Below, piece after piece: positions 24,401-33,779 of a stretch of DNA of 64,000 bases. Positions within the stretch are counted from its first letter, which is position 1, and every line of letters starts with the position of its first letter. The notes under the pieces are model-generated. The model made no database searches, had not been told where the DNA came from, and was given only the letters and a program-made list of their open reading frames with translations. Origin of the DNA: Symbiodinium sp. CCMP2592 (Eukaryota > Sar > Dinophyceae > Suessiales > Symbiodiniaceae); assembly GCA_905221615.1 (NCBI GenBank), contig CAJNDT010005833.1, forward strand, positions 70,001 to 134,000, read 5' to 3'. The translations under genes were made by a program, and so were the position numbers.

Positions 24401-26650
24401 TGATTTACGAACCTGGGGCCTTTATCAGGGTTCCTTATATGGACCCTACTATTTTGGGGTTATTGGCCCAGGGTGACTCAATCAGGTTCCTACATTATCT
24501 TGGAGCCCTTGGAGCAACCCTTAAGGGAAGCTGAGCTTCAAGAGCTCGTAAAGGAACCCTATACGAGCTCCTCAGGCGCTGTCAAAATCTCGCCAAGGAG
24601 CACGAAACGGCGCCGTTAAAGGAACCCAAACTTGACAGTACCCCTTGTAGAACCCTTTACGGGAGCCCTTAAAGGAACCCAAAATTCATGGTACCCCTTG
24701 TAGAACCCTTTAAGGGAGATTACCGTCTGGGCCTCATCGGGCTCCAGCCAGTCCCCTAAGAAGTCGCCAACTCCAACGACTTCCAACTTTCCGCCCTTGG
24801 CAAACTCCACCTTTGCGCTTTGGTTTGTATAGGGTTTAGGGTTTATAGGCCCCTTCAAGGCGTCCAGAAAGTTTAAAGGTGGCGTTTGCGGGCTCCTTCG
24901 AGGGCTCCTTTACGAGATTGTTGCCGGGGTCTTGTCGGGTAGCGTCGAGTTCCCTTTTGGGACCTGTAAAGGTCTCTTGAGGCTCATCGTAGGTTGTGGA
25001 AGCATCGTGTCGAGCAGGTGGATGCCAATCTCTGACAATGTGGGAGTTTCCGAAAATTAAGGGTACCTTATTTGGGGGTCCTTACCATAAGGATCCTACT
25101 ATTTTGGGGTACTATATTAGGGCCCCCTATTTTCGGAAACTCCCATGTAGTCCCAACTACAGACCGAAGCCTCGACAGCGGCCCTTCGGTTTAGGGTTTA
25201 GAGTTTCTTAGTTGCTGAGTTCGTAAGCCCCCAATAGTGTACACTTTCAGTTTTATCGTGGGTAATAATATCCCAAAAAGTGCAAACTGTATCCACTCAG
25301 CTACTGAGGCTTACTTGTAGCATCTCAAGCTCAAATCTCGGTGAAGGAAGACTCATTTGACTGTAAGAGCTTCAGGCGTCTGCACCAAGTAAGATGCAGA
25401 AGCCAGAAAACCCATAAATTACATAACCTGGGCTTTACATGGCTCAGCTCAAAAAGCGAACCCCCTTACCAAGCCTCTGCTATCTATAGAAGACCCTACC
25501 CTGAACACCTCAAAAGTTCAAGACGAGAAAACGGGCGTATGCTGTGGTATTGCATCCTGTGTCTGTAAACAGCCTAGGGCAACACTCGCGGCTTCCTGTT
25601 GTGAAGAGAACAGATTTCCGACCCTTTCGTAAGAAGTCACCGCGCAACTTTACGCCCCTAGGCAACTGTCTCCCTCCTCATAACCACAAATCCCAGGCGG
25701 GACAAAAAGTGAAGGGCACAGTCAGTCCGAGGTTCCACTCCCTGTAGGTACCTGGATACCATTGCTCCCCACTCCTCCCCACTCCTCCCTCCCCCCGACC
25801 CTAGCTCCCAAAGACAAGAAAAGCTAAACCCGGAACCCTGAAACCGAGATCTTGAAGCTCTTCAACCTCACGGCGCCATACTTTACCGTGCCCCTACAAT
25901 TCATGATGCACTGAACCCTGTTTCCGAACTCCCAAGCATTGAACCCAAACCCCACAAACCCCACACCTCGAATTTACTAGTAGGGTTCTGGGCTTGGGTT
26001 TAGGTTGTTGGTTTTAAAGTTGCGAGCTTAGGGCTTAGGAGGTCGATATGGGGGCCGTAATAATCGTGAATAAGGGTTTGGGGCCCATTGCATTATAAAC
26101 ATACCGAGGAACCCTTCAAAAATACTACAGGCAACTTGTAAGGCCCCTATATTCGGTTTAAAGTCGAGAAGCAGCGACGGGCAGCTCAAGTCGACTGCCA
26201 CTGGCAGCCCAGCTGAAGGGCATCCTCGGAAGAAGCGAGCGGTGGTACCCGCTGAACAAGGCTTTGCATTTTACCGGGTGTGAATCATATAGATATAGGT
26301 TGTTCGACAAAGTTCATTTGGTTTTCAACGGCGTTTGCGTGAAGCTCTAGGGTTGGGGTTTGTTAAATCCCTGTATATCCCTGTCTTACGGTGCCAGTTG
26401 CTGCAGCGGACTAGCTTCGGCAGACAGGGTTACCAAGGGCAGGGTGCTCATCCGCTACCGAATTGCTAGCTCTTGAACATACGTGTCTTGCAACGTCTCA
26501 GCCCGAGGATGCAGACATGTCTCAGCGTGAAGGTTGTGCGGCCAATGTCCAGCAAAAGCTTCCATCCTCAATGAAATCTTCAGAGGGTTCTGGTTCCAAG
26601 GCTTAGCAAGATCCTTGATACAACGGCAGCGGGACCCGTATACGTTTTAA
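15577..26650 (-). CDS. Long multi-exon gene (or genes) of unknown function ending at a stop at 15,577
   Basis: Phase-consistent runs are 25741-25667, 25595-25525, 25031-24914, 24810-24724; then 21250-21117, 21001-20876, 20698-20635, 20572-20521, 20470-20391; and 15932-15787 with 15738-15577 (TGA). Other exons on the same strand: 26612-26475, 23928-23804, 23404-23341, 22214-22149, 19662-19588, 18325-18259, 17317-17246, 17079-17009 and 16102-15968. Sample readings: WNQNPLKISLRMEAFAGHWP, LEVVGVGDFLGDWLEPDEAQ, FELRRGKLVPIARSTLQTFE, SQIGAVCFRSGEWAFAAEDF and RRHALVYSDPVALKRSKKAK. No family is recognised. The piece could hold more than one gene; I group it because strand and exon style are uniform. 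A copia relic and fold-back elements lie in the introns. Confidence 0.55.
15968..16200 (-). CDS. Exons just upstream, boundaries unresolved
   Basis: The reading VKRSASSIYVSGKDEALKLL and LVDAAEDSVLAQHS at 16102-15968 is clearly coding and ends in the right phase for the next exon across a 35-nt intron. A second frame just upstream reads EHVGLRSMLAQYEKLQSAAP and overlaps it by about 30 nt. Either a tiny intron or a frameshift lies between them. Confidence 0.5.
16666..16850 (+). repeat. 31-bp tandem repeat, about 6 units
   Basis: TACCGTTTTAGGGGTTAGGA restarts every 31 bp (16,666; 16,697; 16,728...). Each unit contains TTTAGGG-like and TTAGG motifs, so it may have grown from a telomere-like tract. 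Confidence 0.88.
17009..17317 (-). CDS. Two short exons
   Basis: 17317-17246 reads NDATVTIRESRAVFGAAFGA after CTGAAG|GC. 17079-17009 reads IYVDIQSLPTIAPLLSGLAV between GGGGTCAG|GA and GTGTAAAG. Both are minus strand and Ala/Leu-rich. They belong to the 15.6-26.6 kb series by strand. Confidence 0.5.
17880..18255. repeat. Degenerate 12-bp repeat (AAAGGAACCCTC type)
   Basis: About 25 imperfect units of AAAGGAACCCTN or AAAGGAATCCTN. The same motif reappears at 24,225-24,390, 24,500-24,720 and 34,745-34,775, so it is a dispersed satellite. Confidence 0.75.
18259..18325 (-). CDS. Short exon
   Basis: GEVRFRAKAYGSILAQGSSR is read between CGGCAG|GG and GTTCCC on the minus strand. To the left is a degenerate AAAGGAACCC repeat and to the right a TTTAGGG tract. 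Confidence 0.5.
18340..18535. repeat. TTTAGGG telomere-like tract
   Basis: Many GTTTAGGG / TTTTAGGG units directly right of the exon at 18,259-18,325. Confidence 0.8.
18845..18936. mobile_element. Fold-back element, family 8
   Basis: Arms ACCCATAGCCCCCAAAGTAG and CTACTTTGGGGCCTGTGGGT. A half copy (GGAACTACTTCGGGGCCTAT) lies at 16,538-16,565. Confidence 0.8.
19175..19460. repeat. CCCTAAA telomere-like tract
   Basis: Dense CCCTAAACCC units left of the exon at 19,588-19,662. Confidence 0.8.
19588..19662 (-). CDS. Short exon with possible GC donor
   Basis: The minus strand reads REDPRLVRFFLTTSGFRRGD and LWLPK between GCATCAG and GCACAT, a GC-type donor. The plus strand reading (PEIASPEAGSRKEEADEPRI) is also good. 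CCCTAAA tracts lie on the left and TTTAGGG on the right. Confidence 0.42.
19675..19805. repeat. TTTAGGG telomere-like tract
   Basis: TTTAGGG units directly right of the exon at 19,588-19,662, opposite in orientation to the tract on its left. Confidence 0.8.
20042..20125. repeat. CA and TTTA microsatellites
   Basis: A CACACA run at about 20,046-20,068, then TTTATTTA units to about 20,122. Confidence 0.88.
20391..21250 (-). CDS. Five exons joining in phase
   Basis: 21250-21117 reads FELRRGKLVPIARSTLQTFE and DIQELNEAKGGLSMVPSF. 21001-20876 reads VVYDASQIGAVCFRSGEWAF and ends AHVEWP before GTAAAC. 20698-20635 reads NSVMMARGRPRFVGDLR. 20572-20521 reads KAPPDEEFSEFEEHVV. 20470-20391 reads GSSSASPLVSHYVSEFVVIG. 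All four joins keep the frame with GT-AG introns of 50-180 nt. This is the best-supported run of the series. No family is recognised; the last exon is hydrophobic and could begin a membrane segment. Confidence 0.62.
21470..21704 (+). CDS. Possible plus-strand exon
   Basis: RATKAVYALLPTILVALMWE reads on to a GTAAGG donor at 21,699. It is opposite to the surrounding minus-strand exons, so it may be an artefact. Confidence 0.2.
22149..22214 (-). CDS. Short exon
   Basis: NPKAGEAAQAEHYGRRQSMS is read between CCGTAAG and GTTTCT, 22 codons in phase 0. It is flanked on the left by CCCTAAA repeats and on the right by the copia relic. Confidence 0.5.
22310..22835 (-). pseudogene. Decayed Ty1/copia reverse transcriptase fragment
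   Basis: Minus-strand reading gives ENKKLVARYDVSVAFFHTDA, then IAVVPPKDLDQ and LNKAMNGTREASKL, which is the copia RT core up to the region equal to YGLKQAP. The matching continuation is in another frame: FLEIESVPGLFYHP, then CCHGDDFLASGE, holding the catalytic pair as HGDD. At least one frameshift near 22,500 and an in-frame stop separate the halves, and no integrase or RNase H was found, so this is a relic. It differs from the pol at the right end (HGDD versus HVDD), so two copia lineages are present. It lies between minus-strand exons at 22,149-22,214 and 23,341-23,404, probably within an intron. Confidence 0.8.
23341..23928 (-). CDS. Two short exons
   Basis: 23928-23804 reads REHNTRFRFEPNTLCSVEMG and QDRRLEVNAKI before GTGAAC. 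23404-23341 reads VPGFIKSFSLLASLYPQGRL after GCAAG. Between them a TTTAGGG tract runs from 23,430 to 23,560. A further reading at 24,100-23,990 (SAGRQEALHRTEK) may be another exon upstream. Confidence 0.5.
23430..23565. repeat. TTTAGGG telomere-like tract
   Basis: TTTAGGG units right of the exon at 23,341-23,404. Confidence 0.75.
24225..24720. repeat. Degenerate AAAGGAACCC repeat, second cluster
   Basis: Units such as TAGAGGAACCCTTAAGGGAA recur irregularly. They lie between the exons at 23.9 and 24.7 kb. Confidence 0.55.
24724..25741 (-). CDS. Four exons joining in phase
   Basis: 25741-25667 reads GVEPRTDCALHFLSRLGFVV. 25595-25525 reads EAASVALGCLQTQDAIPQHT after the pyrimidine-rich TCTTCACAACAG. 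25031-24914 reads DWHPPARHDASTTYDEPQET. 24810-24724 reads KLEVVGVGDFLGDWLEPDEA and ends before GTAATC. All phases agree. A 105-bp fold-back element ends 6 nt from the AG before the 25,031 exon. The protein family is unknown. Confidence 0.62.
25041..25145. mobile_element. Fold-back element, family 2, copy a
   Basis: The arms TGGGAGTTTCCGAAAATTA and TATTTTCGGAAACTCCCA are inverted repeats. The centre is TAAGGATCCTACTATTTTGG. It ends 6 nt from the predicted AG acceptor of the exon starting at 25,031. Confidence 0.88.
26475..26612 (-). CDS. Exon at 5' end of the series
   Basis: After GTATCAAG|GA the minus strand reads DLAKPWNQNPLKISLRMEAF, AGHWPHNLHAETCLHPRAET and LQDTY before GTTCAAG. It is a long open run with good composition. 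Whether the gene begins here or further right is unclear. Confidence 0.55.
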
Positions 26651-26760
26651 GAAGCCCCGTGTTGTTGGGTTTGGAGTCGTCGGGTTTGGAGCTTTGGATT
26701 TGATGTTGAGCGTTTTGGAGTCTCACGTCCTGAACCGATACCGAAGGACGCAAATAATAG

Positions 26761-26964
26761 ATCTCTCGTCCAATGTACCTCCTGTGTCGCACCCAGCCGA
26801 AGTTCGAAACTTAGAGTGTAGTTTCGACATCTCTCGTCCAATGTACCTCCTGTGTCGCACCCAGCCGAAGTTCGAAACTTAGAGTGTAGTTTCGACATCT
26901 CTCGTCCAATGTACCTCCTGTGTCGCACCCAGCCGAAGTTCGAAACTTAGAGTGTAGTTTCGAC
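26761..26964. repeat. 68-bp tandem repeat, 3 units
   Basis: ATCTCTCGTCCAATGTACCT starts at 26,761, 26,829 and 26,897; the three units are almost identical, implying recent expansion. Confidence 0.92.
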
Positions 26965-27129
26965 ACTCACGACGCACACACGGCAGGCGAGAGTGTAGCT
27001 TACAAGTATTGTGTGTGTGTGTATATGACTGTATATGTACACAATATGCGGAAGAGAAAGAATAGCAATGTGCAGGAAAGACAGCAAATACCGCTGGTAC
27101 TAGTCATGAGGCCGGCACAATCCTTTTAA

Positions 27130-27250
27130 CACTTGCAGACACACAGCTGATCTTTCGCGGATGGCCATGCACAGCAAACTTGTTCATCGGTACACTAGCC
27201 GCTGAACAAGGCCTTGCAGAGAGCCTGGCCAATGTCAAGCACGCTGTTAC
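27130..27250 (-). CDS. Possible exons
   Basis: The minus strand reads NSVLDIGQALCKALFSG and, further on, NKFAVHGHPRKISCVSA before GTGTTA. A close copy of the AAGCCTTGTTCAGCGG part occurs at about 26,247-26,266. Confidence 0.3.
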
Positions 27251-28057
27251 GAACCCGGGAAACCCTTGAGGCGTCTCTAAGTCCCTTCCATATTTACCCC
27301 TCCTGTGAAACCTAAACTCTAAGCCCTATACCGTATTATTGGCCCTCTACCTACAAGTGGGAGCCAAAGAGCGAGTTCCCTCGAGCTGGGGCGCCGGGAG
27401 CGCCCGGCGGGCGACACCACCTGCGGCGCTTGTCACAACTAAGATCTCTCTAAACTCTAAACCATAAACCAACCAAGGCTCCCTCAAAGGAAGAGTAGAC
27501 CTTAGATCCTGCATCCTGAAACTTAAACCCTGAGGTTGGAATCCTTGGTTCTGAACGCGAACCCTATTATAAACTCTTTTGGCTCAGAACTCATAAGCCC
27601 CAACCTCTTCTCCACCCTCTTCAAATCTGCAAGCCTAAGTCCTGAGTACCACCATTAAACTCTGGCTTACCCGTACATACACTTAACCCTTAACCAAACT
27701 ACCCTCGACCCTTGGCCAAACTACCCTCAACCCGAAACCAAACTACCCTTAGCCCTTAATGAAAATATCCTTACCCCTAAACCAAACCCCTGTTGGGAAC
27801 CTTCAGGCATCGCCCAATTCGGGACTTTCGAACTTCCCGAACTCCCAAAACCAACTCCCTAAACCCTCCCTTAACCCTGAATAACCTACCTTGTAGGGTT
27901 CCTTATGATTGTTCCCTTACAAAAAAACAGGTATGTTATTCCGGGTCAAGCTCAACTCTAAAGCCCAAAGGCCCAAAACCCTAAACCCCGAACCCTACCC
28001 TTCAACCCTATAAACCCTATAAACCCTGTGAGTCTAAAGCCCCAAACACTTAAAAGA

Positions 28058-28115
28058 CCTCATGGAGGCCTCCACGCCGAAGGCGCAGCTTCCCAGCGCC
28101 ATAAGGAACCTCTGC
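28058..28115 (-). CDS. Short exon
   Basis: After CCAGTGCAG the minus strand reads RFLMALGSCAFGVEASMR. Telomere-like CCCTAAA copies precede it on the left. Confidence 0.4.
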
Positions 28116-28189
28116 ACTGGCTGTAGGGTTTACCTGTGGCCCACAAGGCCTACGTTTTTAAGGAAGTAGAAATAAAGAATCCAAATGTG

Positions 28190-28238
28190 CATATATATAT
28201 TATATATATATACATTATATATATATATATATATACAT

Positions 28239-28275
<37 letters not shown>
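28190..28275. repeat. TA and TC microsatellites
   Basis: TA runs, then TCTCTC for about 25 bp at 28,238-28,262. Confidence 0.88.
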
Positions 28276-28495
28276 CACGAGGAAGCCTACAAAGGTAGGT
28301 TGTTTCGGCTTACAGTCTACCGTAATAACAAGACAAGGGGAGTATCAGGGGACAACAGTGGCAACAATTCCGACCCCTTTATTATCCCTTATAACCCGAA
28401 GAGGCCCGAGCTTTATGACGGGTTTAAGGTTTTGGGTTAATTAGGGTTTGGGGCTTTGGGGTTTATTATAGTGGTTAGGCATTAGGGGGATGTAC

Positions 28496-28660
28496 TGTTT
28501 CAGAGTTTGGAGGCATCTTCAAGTGCAGCCCGAAAGAAGGACTCAGGTGTTGAGGCCTCCGCGCCAGAACAAAGCTTGCAGCAGTGGGGCTGTGGGATAG
28601 CTTGAGCAGTAGGTGGACCTGCTGTCTGTTGCGTAAACACTTATTTGCCGTTGTCGAATC
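28496..28660 (-). CDS. Exon of unknown function
   Basis: A 55-codon reading, DSTTANKCLRNRQQVHLLLK and LSHSPTAASFVLARRPQHLS, lies between AAAGCCAG|GA and GTACAT, in phase 0. A second minus frame (QLKARIRQRQISVYATDS) is also open. Confidence 0.45.
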
Positions 28661-29039
28661 CTGGCTTTGAGTTGCACTTGCGGTTTAGGATTGTGAGCTA
28701 GGATCAAAAGACGAATGGTGGAAGCCACGCAAGCGGGGTCACTGCACCGACACATTGACTGGGTCGTCCCGGTATGTTGTGACTGTAGCCTCTCACCCCA
28801 TTATCGCGTAAAGCAGCCAACATGACAAAAACAGAAGGAAACAGGAAAACGACGCACAGAACACCCTGACAGGAATTCCTCTCCGAATTCTTGCTGGCTC
28901 CCCCTAGTCCCTCCAGTATCTAACTTGATCCCATGGGGTGAAGCTTTCGCGCTTGAGGACCCCAAAAGGCTGGCATTTAGAGTTTGGGTCAGTTTAGGCG
29001 TTCGGCTTAGTCATGGTTCAGGGTTTTGGACTTGAAGTT

Positions 29040-29111
29040 TCGGGTGCTTCACGCACCCCTTGGAAGAGTACCAAGATCGGGACCACATCGCGGCCCGCAG
29101 ACTTCCGAGGT
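29040..29111 (-). CDS. Possible exon
   Basis: After CGGAAG the minus strand reads SAGRDVVPILVLFQGVREAP. The donor could be GTGCGT. Confidence 0.3.
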
Positions 29112-29404
29112 TCCCCCAACCCTCAGCTAAACCCCCTGGATCCTAAACCGACCGTAAGTCATCGTAAACTCTATATAAGCCCTGAAACCCTGAATCCCAT
29201 AAGGCCTAAACCCGAACTTCAAAGTTTCTGGCCCTAGAAATTCTCAAAACGAAAAGTTTGTATCTTGGATGGGCACGGTATTTTCGCTTGAACCATGCTT
29301 ATCAAGATGCCAGCCGTGAAACCTTCACCCTGAAAGGATTGGTAGGTACTGTAGGCCGATGAGTAAGGTAACTGTAGCATTATCTACAGAAAGTGCCTGT
29401 ACAC

Positions 29405-30028
29405 CTGAGTTCCGGGCCTGCGGTGTGCCAGTCGCTTGGGAAATTAGTAGCGACGGCCACATGGCAGGAATGGCGCTTGCTTTTGCAGCGGCTGTCCAAC
29501 AGAAGGGTCTACGAGTCATGGAACGTAATTCAAAAGGGTGGAATGGAGGGTCGCAGTGCAAGAGGGGTTGAGGGTCAGGGACTGCGAATTCGACTGTGTA
29601 GGCCAAGTCTTCCATCCTTATCCTGGAAGCAATGATGCAACCTCGCAAGACGACGCATTGCGGTGTTAGCAACGGTTGCACTGAGAGTTCCAAGCAGGCT
29701 CCTGACATTCGGCGGCAGCAGTCAAGCCGAAGTGTGCATGTAGCTATACAGCAACGTGGGTTTATAGGGTTATGGTTTAGGGTGTAGGGTTCACAGTACA
29801 TAGGAACCCTTCAAGGCCCGCGTTCGTGCTAATATCCCACCAAATCAGTGCAGCCTGAAACCCGAATTTGGCCTTGAGAGAATACAATTGATGGGCCCTC
29901 GACCCTGAGGATGTCCAGCTTACCATCATTCTTTCACCATCCAGAAGGCTAAGTGCTAACAGGGTGATATCAAAAAGGATTGACTTTGGTACATTGGAGA
30001 GTAAGCTTGTTATGAAGAGTTCATAGCA
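29405..30028 (-). CDS. Two exons joining in phase
   Basis: 30028-29800 starts after the strong acceptor TTATGCTTGCAG and reads CYELFITSLLSNVPKSILFD and ITLLALSLLDGERMMVSW. It joins in phase to 29680-29405 (after GGAACTCTCAG), reading QPLLTPQCVVLRGCIIASRI and ISQATGTPQARNS before GTGTAC. A plus-strand frame at 29,380-29,560 is also protein-like. Much of the first exon is hydrophobic. The family is unknown. Confidence 0.5.
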
Positions 30029-30084
30029 CTGCAAGCATAAGAGGATAGAAGAAGCAAGCGCTCCTGCAGACCTAGACTCCTCAC

Positions 30085-30170
30085 ACAGCTACTGCTGCTA
30101 CTACTACTACTACTACTCCTACTACTACTACTCCTGCTACTTCTACTACTCCTACACCTCTACTCGGCGA
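30085..30170. repeat. CTA trinucleotide repeat
   Basis: CTACTACTACTCCTACTAC units. Confidence 0.85.
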
Positions 30171-30554
30171 CGACTACTACCATTGAAATAATGAGAATAC
30201 TAAGAACATACGAACAAGAAGAATACCAATACTGCAGCAAATGAGAGTTGAAGGCTTGGCTCGGAAAAAAACAATCGTGAACCCCAAACGCCTCCCGTTG
30301 CCCCAAACCGGCAACGACACCAAATCCTGAACTAAACCCTGCAACTAAACCTTAAATCTTGAACACCAGCCTCCAACCCTAAACTCGAATTAAACCCTGG
30401 AAGACCATAGCGTACAGAATCGTTATGCATCAGACCTCTGAAAATTCCCGAACCTAAACCCTTAAACCTGCAAGCCTCAATGAACCCTAACCCTACAGAA
30501 TCCGTCACCCTCGAAGTTCTGGGGCTGGGGGTGGGCATACCGTCGACGAGCTGC

Positions 30555-30600
30555 CCCGGTGTCGCGCTCCTCGTGGGCTCACGAAGTTGTAGGGAATTTG
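30555..30600 (-). CDS. Short exon-like piece
   Basis: NFVSPRGARHRGSSST is read before the donor GTATGC on the minus strand. Confidence 0.3.
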
Positions 30601-30874
30601 GGGTTTGAGGTTCCGGAGTTTGGTATGTTAGGGGTTGCTAAAAGGGTTCGCTGGGTTTTAAGGAGTTTGGGGTCTAAGGTTCAGAGGTTTCGTATGTTAG
30701 GGGTTGTTATGTCTTTTGTATAGGGTCTTCCAGCCACCACCACGACAAACAAACAGCAGCACCATCGCCACCACAACAAGAACCGCCTTTACTGGCACCA
30801 GCACCACCGCCGGCGCCACAAACACAACCATCACAACAACCAATCAAAGACTGCATGCACATCCTCCCGTGCAT

Positions 30875-31479
30875 CTATACTAGGAATATTCTGTGTGATC
30901 TGCGGCTGGCGCTACTTCTGCAGTAAACGACCACCGGCACGACCAATCCCAAAACAAACCAGTTGTTTCTTGCATCTCTTGTGACTTCGCGGAAGTGTTG
31001 CGGCATGTTGTGCTCTGCATTTTTTTTGTTGTATGTGCTTGTAGCACTGTTGCTCTTCATACTGCTGACTAGAAAGACACACCTGAAGGTGGTGGTGGCT
31101 TTGCTGATCAATAATACCACTAGGCTCCGAAAGTTCTGATCAGGACCGCTGTCATGAAGACGGTGAGGCAAACAGGTCGAAGCACATCTTCCGATAAGGG
31201 CATTGGTGATAATGATTGAAGCGAGGCAACAGGCAGGAAGTCATCCAATGTGGGACAGCCTTTCACGGCTAATGATGATAAACAAAGATGAAGAACAAGC
31301 AGCAGTAATCCAAGTATCAGTAGCAGCCGCAGTAGCAGTTGCAGTAGCAGTAGGCGAACAATTTCGACCCCTACACCCTGCACTGGGCACCGGCCGGAAA
31401 CTTCAGGGATAGTCTTAGCCCTGAGGTGGAGCGACTCACTGTTTTGAAACTTGCGGCGCTGTTTCGGGTCTTGCGGCAC
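30875..31479 (-). CDS. Possible exons with Leu-rich hydrophobic stretch
   Basis: A 119-codon minus reading begins MPQDPKQRRKFQNSESLHLR, then a run of leucines produced by CAG/GTAGCA repeats at 31,300-31,350. It continues into a second open frame ending SYNKKNAEHNMPQHF-type sequence at 30,950-31,060. The leucine run may be a simple-repeat artefact. Splice ends are not fixed. Confidence 0.3.
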
Positions 31480-31855
31480 ATGCGGGAAGGAATGTCACAT
31501 CATTCAGCTAGCATACCAGCAGGTCTGTTGTGCTGGTACAGAATGGGCCGATGCTCGGCTAGAACCATCGTTTTGGTTTGAGTGCTGCTTCCACATGCAC
31601 ACTGCATGCTCCCTTTTATCTCAGGAATGCACAACACTGTGTTTGTTGAACTGTATTATTGGCGAAAAGCTGCTAGTCCGAGTCTTACGGCACAGGGGGA
31701 AACGAATGGCAGATCATTCAGCGCAGCACCAGCAGATCTGTTGTGCTGGTGCATACCGTAGCCACAGCTGGGCCAGGACTCATCTCTTTCACTTTCGGTG
31801 CTCCTGGCACATCCATGCTCTATCGGCTTCACCACTGCACCTTACTAAACCCTAA
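31467..31855 (+). repeat. Imperfect tandem duplication, period about 214 bp
   Basis: GTCTTGCGGCACATG at 31,467 recurs as GTCTTACGGCACAGG at 31,681, with matching blocks through about 31,850 (for example AGATCTGTTGTGCTGGT against AGGTCTGTTGTGCTGGT). Both copies keep a plus frame with QQVCCAG / QQICCAG and CCFHMH / CSWHIH, so an encoded repeat is possible. Confidence 0.7.
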
Positions 31856-32410
31856 GGCTCAAATAGGCGAAAAGCCTTATACAGTATGGTCTTTGGGCCC
31901 AAAGCCCTAAAATATGAGTCCTCAGAGCCTAAGGGTAAAAAATGGCTTCAGGGTGTAGGGATGCACCAGTGCCCTCGAACGGAGTCTCTAAGGTCCTTCG
32001 TAGTGAATGCTCCCGCTGGAATAGAGGCTAGTTGGGGGGTCCAAATTTCATTTGTTAAGGTTTGAAGGTTTCCGAGCTTTCAGGACGAGAGTCTCGCGTG
32101 CTTGGATGTTGGCGAATTCCTAGAGACCCTGAACCCGCTGCGAGCTCTCAATCTTCACGACCCTGCGCATAAAACACAAAGCCGCAAGTCACCAAGCACG
32201 CAGCCCAAGAAAACCCCACTCGAACAACTCTTCCCGACCAGAACGTGCACAATAAACACCACCCCCCAAGTCCTAAAACGCAGCCTTAAGGGCAAAGGGG
32301 AACCTCCCGAAAACCTAAACCCTCAATATCAAACCCTAAACCTCCGCCCTGAGCCATAGACCCTATAACCGTGTCGAGCCTACCCTGTGCGTGAACCCCC
32401 CTAAGCTCAC

Positions 32411-32442
32411 CCTGAAATTTTGAGCCGGCGCTTGACCAGAGC
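32411..32442 (-). CDS. 32-nt micro-exon candidate
   Basis: GCTCTGGTCAAGCGCCGG (ALVKRR) lies between TTGTTTCAG and GTGAGC. It is the same size as the 32-nt exon at 4,109-4,140. It is flanked by CCCTAAA on the left and TTTAGGG on the right. Confidence 0.4.
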
Positions 32443-32659
32443 CTGAAACAACACGGTTTAGGGTTTAGGGTTTTGGGATTTAGGATTTAGAGTTTTGGGA
32501 TTCAGGGTTTAAGGTTTTGGGATTTAGGGTTTAGGATTTAGGGTTTATGGTTTTAGGGTTTAGGGTCAAAGGTTCGGCCTTGAAAGCAAGTCTCTGCTCT
32601 GCCAACTGCTTTCGAAGTCCTCGCTTGTCCTTGGGCCTGCAATTTGGACTGAAAGAACA

Positions 32660-32745
32660 TGGGTTAGAAGGGGCCCCCGCCCTGTAATAGTGACTATAAG
32701 GATTGTATTGGGGCCCCATTGTGTCCCTATAGGCTTAGGATTTAA
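32660..32745. mobile_element. Partial fold-back element, family 1
   Basis: GCCCTGTAATAGTGACTATA and AGGATTGTATTGGGGCCCC match the left arm and centre of the 2,367-2,494 copy. The right arm is not seen. Confidence 0.6.
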
Positions 32746-32854
32746 GATTTCAGGGCCTATATGGGTAGTTGTCAACATTAAGGTCCCTTTAGGGGGTACC
32801 CTAAATATTAGGTGCCGCATGATTAGGGACCCAAATGGGGACATAGGTTTTAGG

Positions 32855-33020
32855 AATCGAGGTGGGCGCGGTAGTGTTTCGGGCCTGAGGCGGCTGAAGG
32901 GATCAAAACCGAATCAATCTAAAGCTGTGAAGGCTCGTGCACGAAGGCAGTCGGGCTCAGACATCTACCGTGAGAGCCTCAGGATTGAAATTCGGGGCTC
33001 ATACGAAACCTCGAGTTCAT
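32855..33020 (+). CDS. Possible plus-strand basic exon
   Basis: KPNQSKAVKARARRQSGSDI and YRESLRIEIRGSYETSSS read without stops. The Lys/Arg content favours the plus strand here. Ends are not clear. Confidence 0.35.
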
Positions 33021-33689
33021 GGGTTCATGAACCCAGAGGGTCCAAGTAGTCCTTACTTATGGCTTTTGATACCTAGAAAAAGCCCCACAGTCTCATAATA
33101 AGGACCCTGGGTTCGTGAAGCTTCCCACTCAAAGTAAAGTCGGAGGTCTTATTGTTCAGAAAGGAGCATGGGGGATGCTCGAAAGGGCGATGGTCCCCTT
33201 CCAGATCCGTGCACTTCTACTTTAAGCCCGTGAGTTGTGTAGTACTTTAAAAAACATGACTTTAGTGCAGCCCCTATTGATTACACACACAAAGACAGGG
33301 TTGAATGAATTAACGACCTAGAATGTACAAAGATCAGGTTGGTCTGCTTAGCTTGCCCTTGGCGGGTGCTCAGGATTGGTCGCCAGGTTGACGGCCGACA
33401 GCCCAGAAACCCTGAATCCGAGGTTTAGGGTTTTTTGGTTTAGGGCGAACCGAAAGGCGGGTCTCACTTGCGGCTGGCTAAGCTTAAACAGAACTTGTCT
33501 TGCTCAGTAGGATTCAGTTTGACGCCCGTCTGGCAGCAGACATGAGTTCGTGATGGCTTGGGCCTTGGGGGATTCTAAACTAGACTCAGCAATAAGAGCC
33601 CGCAAAAATACTTCGGCGATGCTGAACCCACACAGCCCTGAAATTCTCAATCCACTCAGTCATGGTCGGTGCCCTGGCGCCTGACCCAT

Positions 33690-33779
33690 GTTGGGGAGTC
33701 GGCAGCGGTGTACACTGGCAAGGTATGCAGCGAGCCCCGCAAGAGATCCCGAAGCCCGCTTACTTAAGGACTGCCAGGG
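33690..33779 (+). CDS. Possible plus-strand exon
   Basis: MLGSRQRCTLARYAASPARD and PEARLLKDCQ read up to a GTAGGC donor. Confidence 0.3.

Noticed and set aside
27570-27592. TTTTGGCTCA resembling the dinoflagellate spliced leader
   Set aside because: Only about 10 bases agree and the flanks differ, so no relict leader is claimed.
29359-29571. Plus-strand reading with CGVPVAWEISSDGHMAGMAL
   Set aside because: Attractive by composition, but the minus exon here joins in phase to its neighbour; kept as a doubt only.
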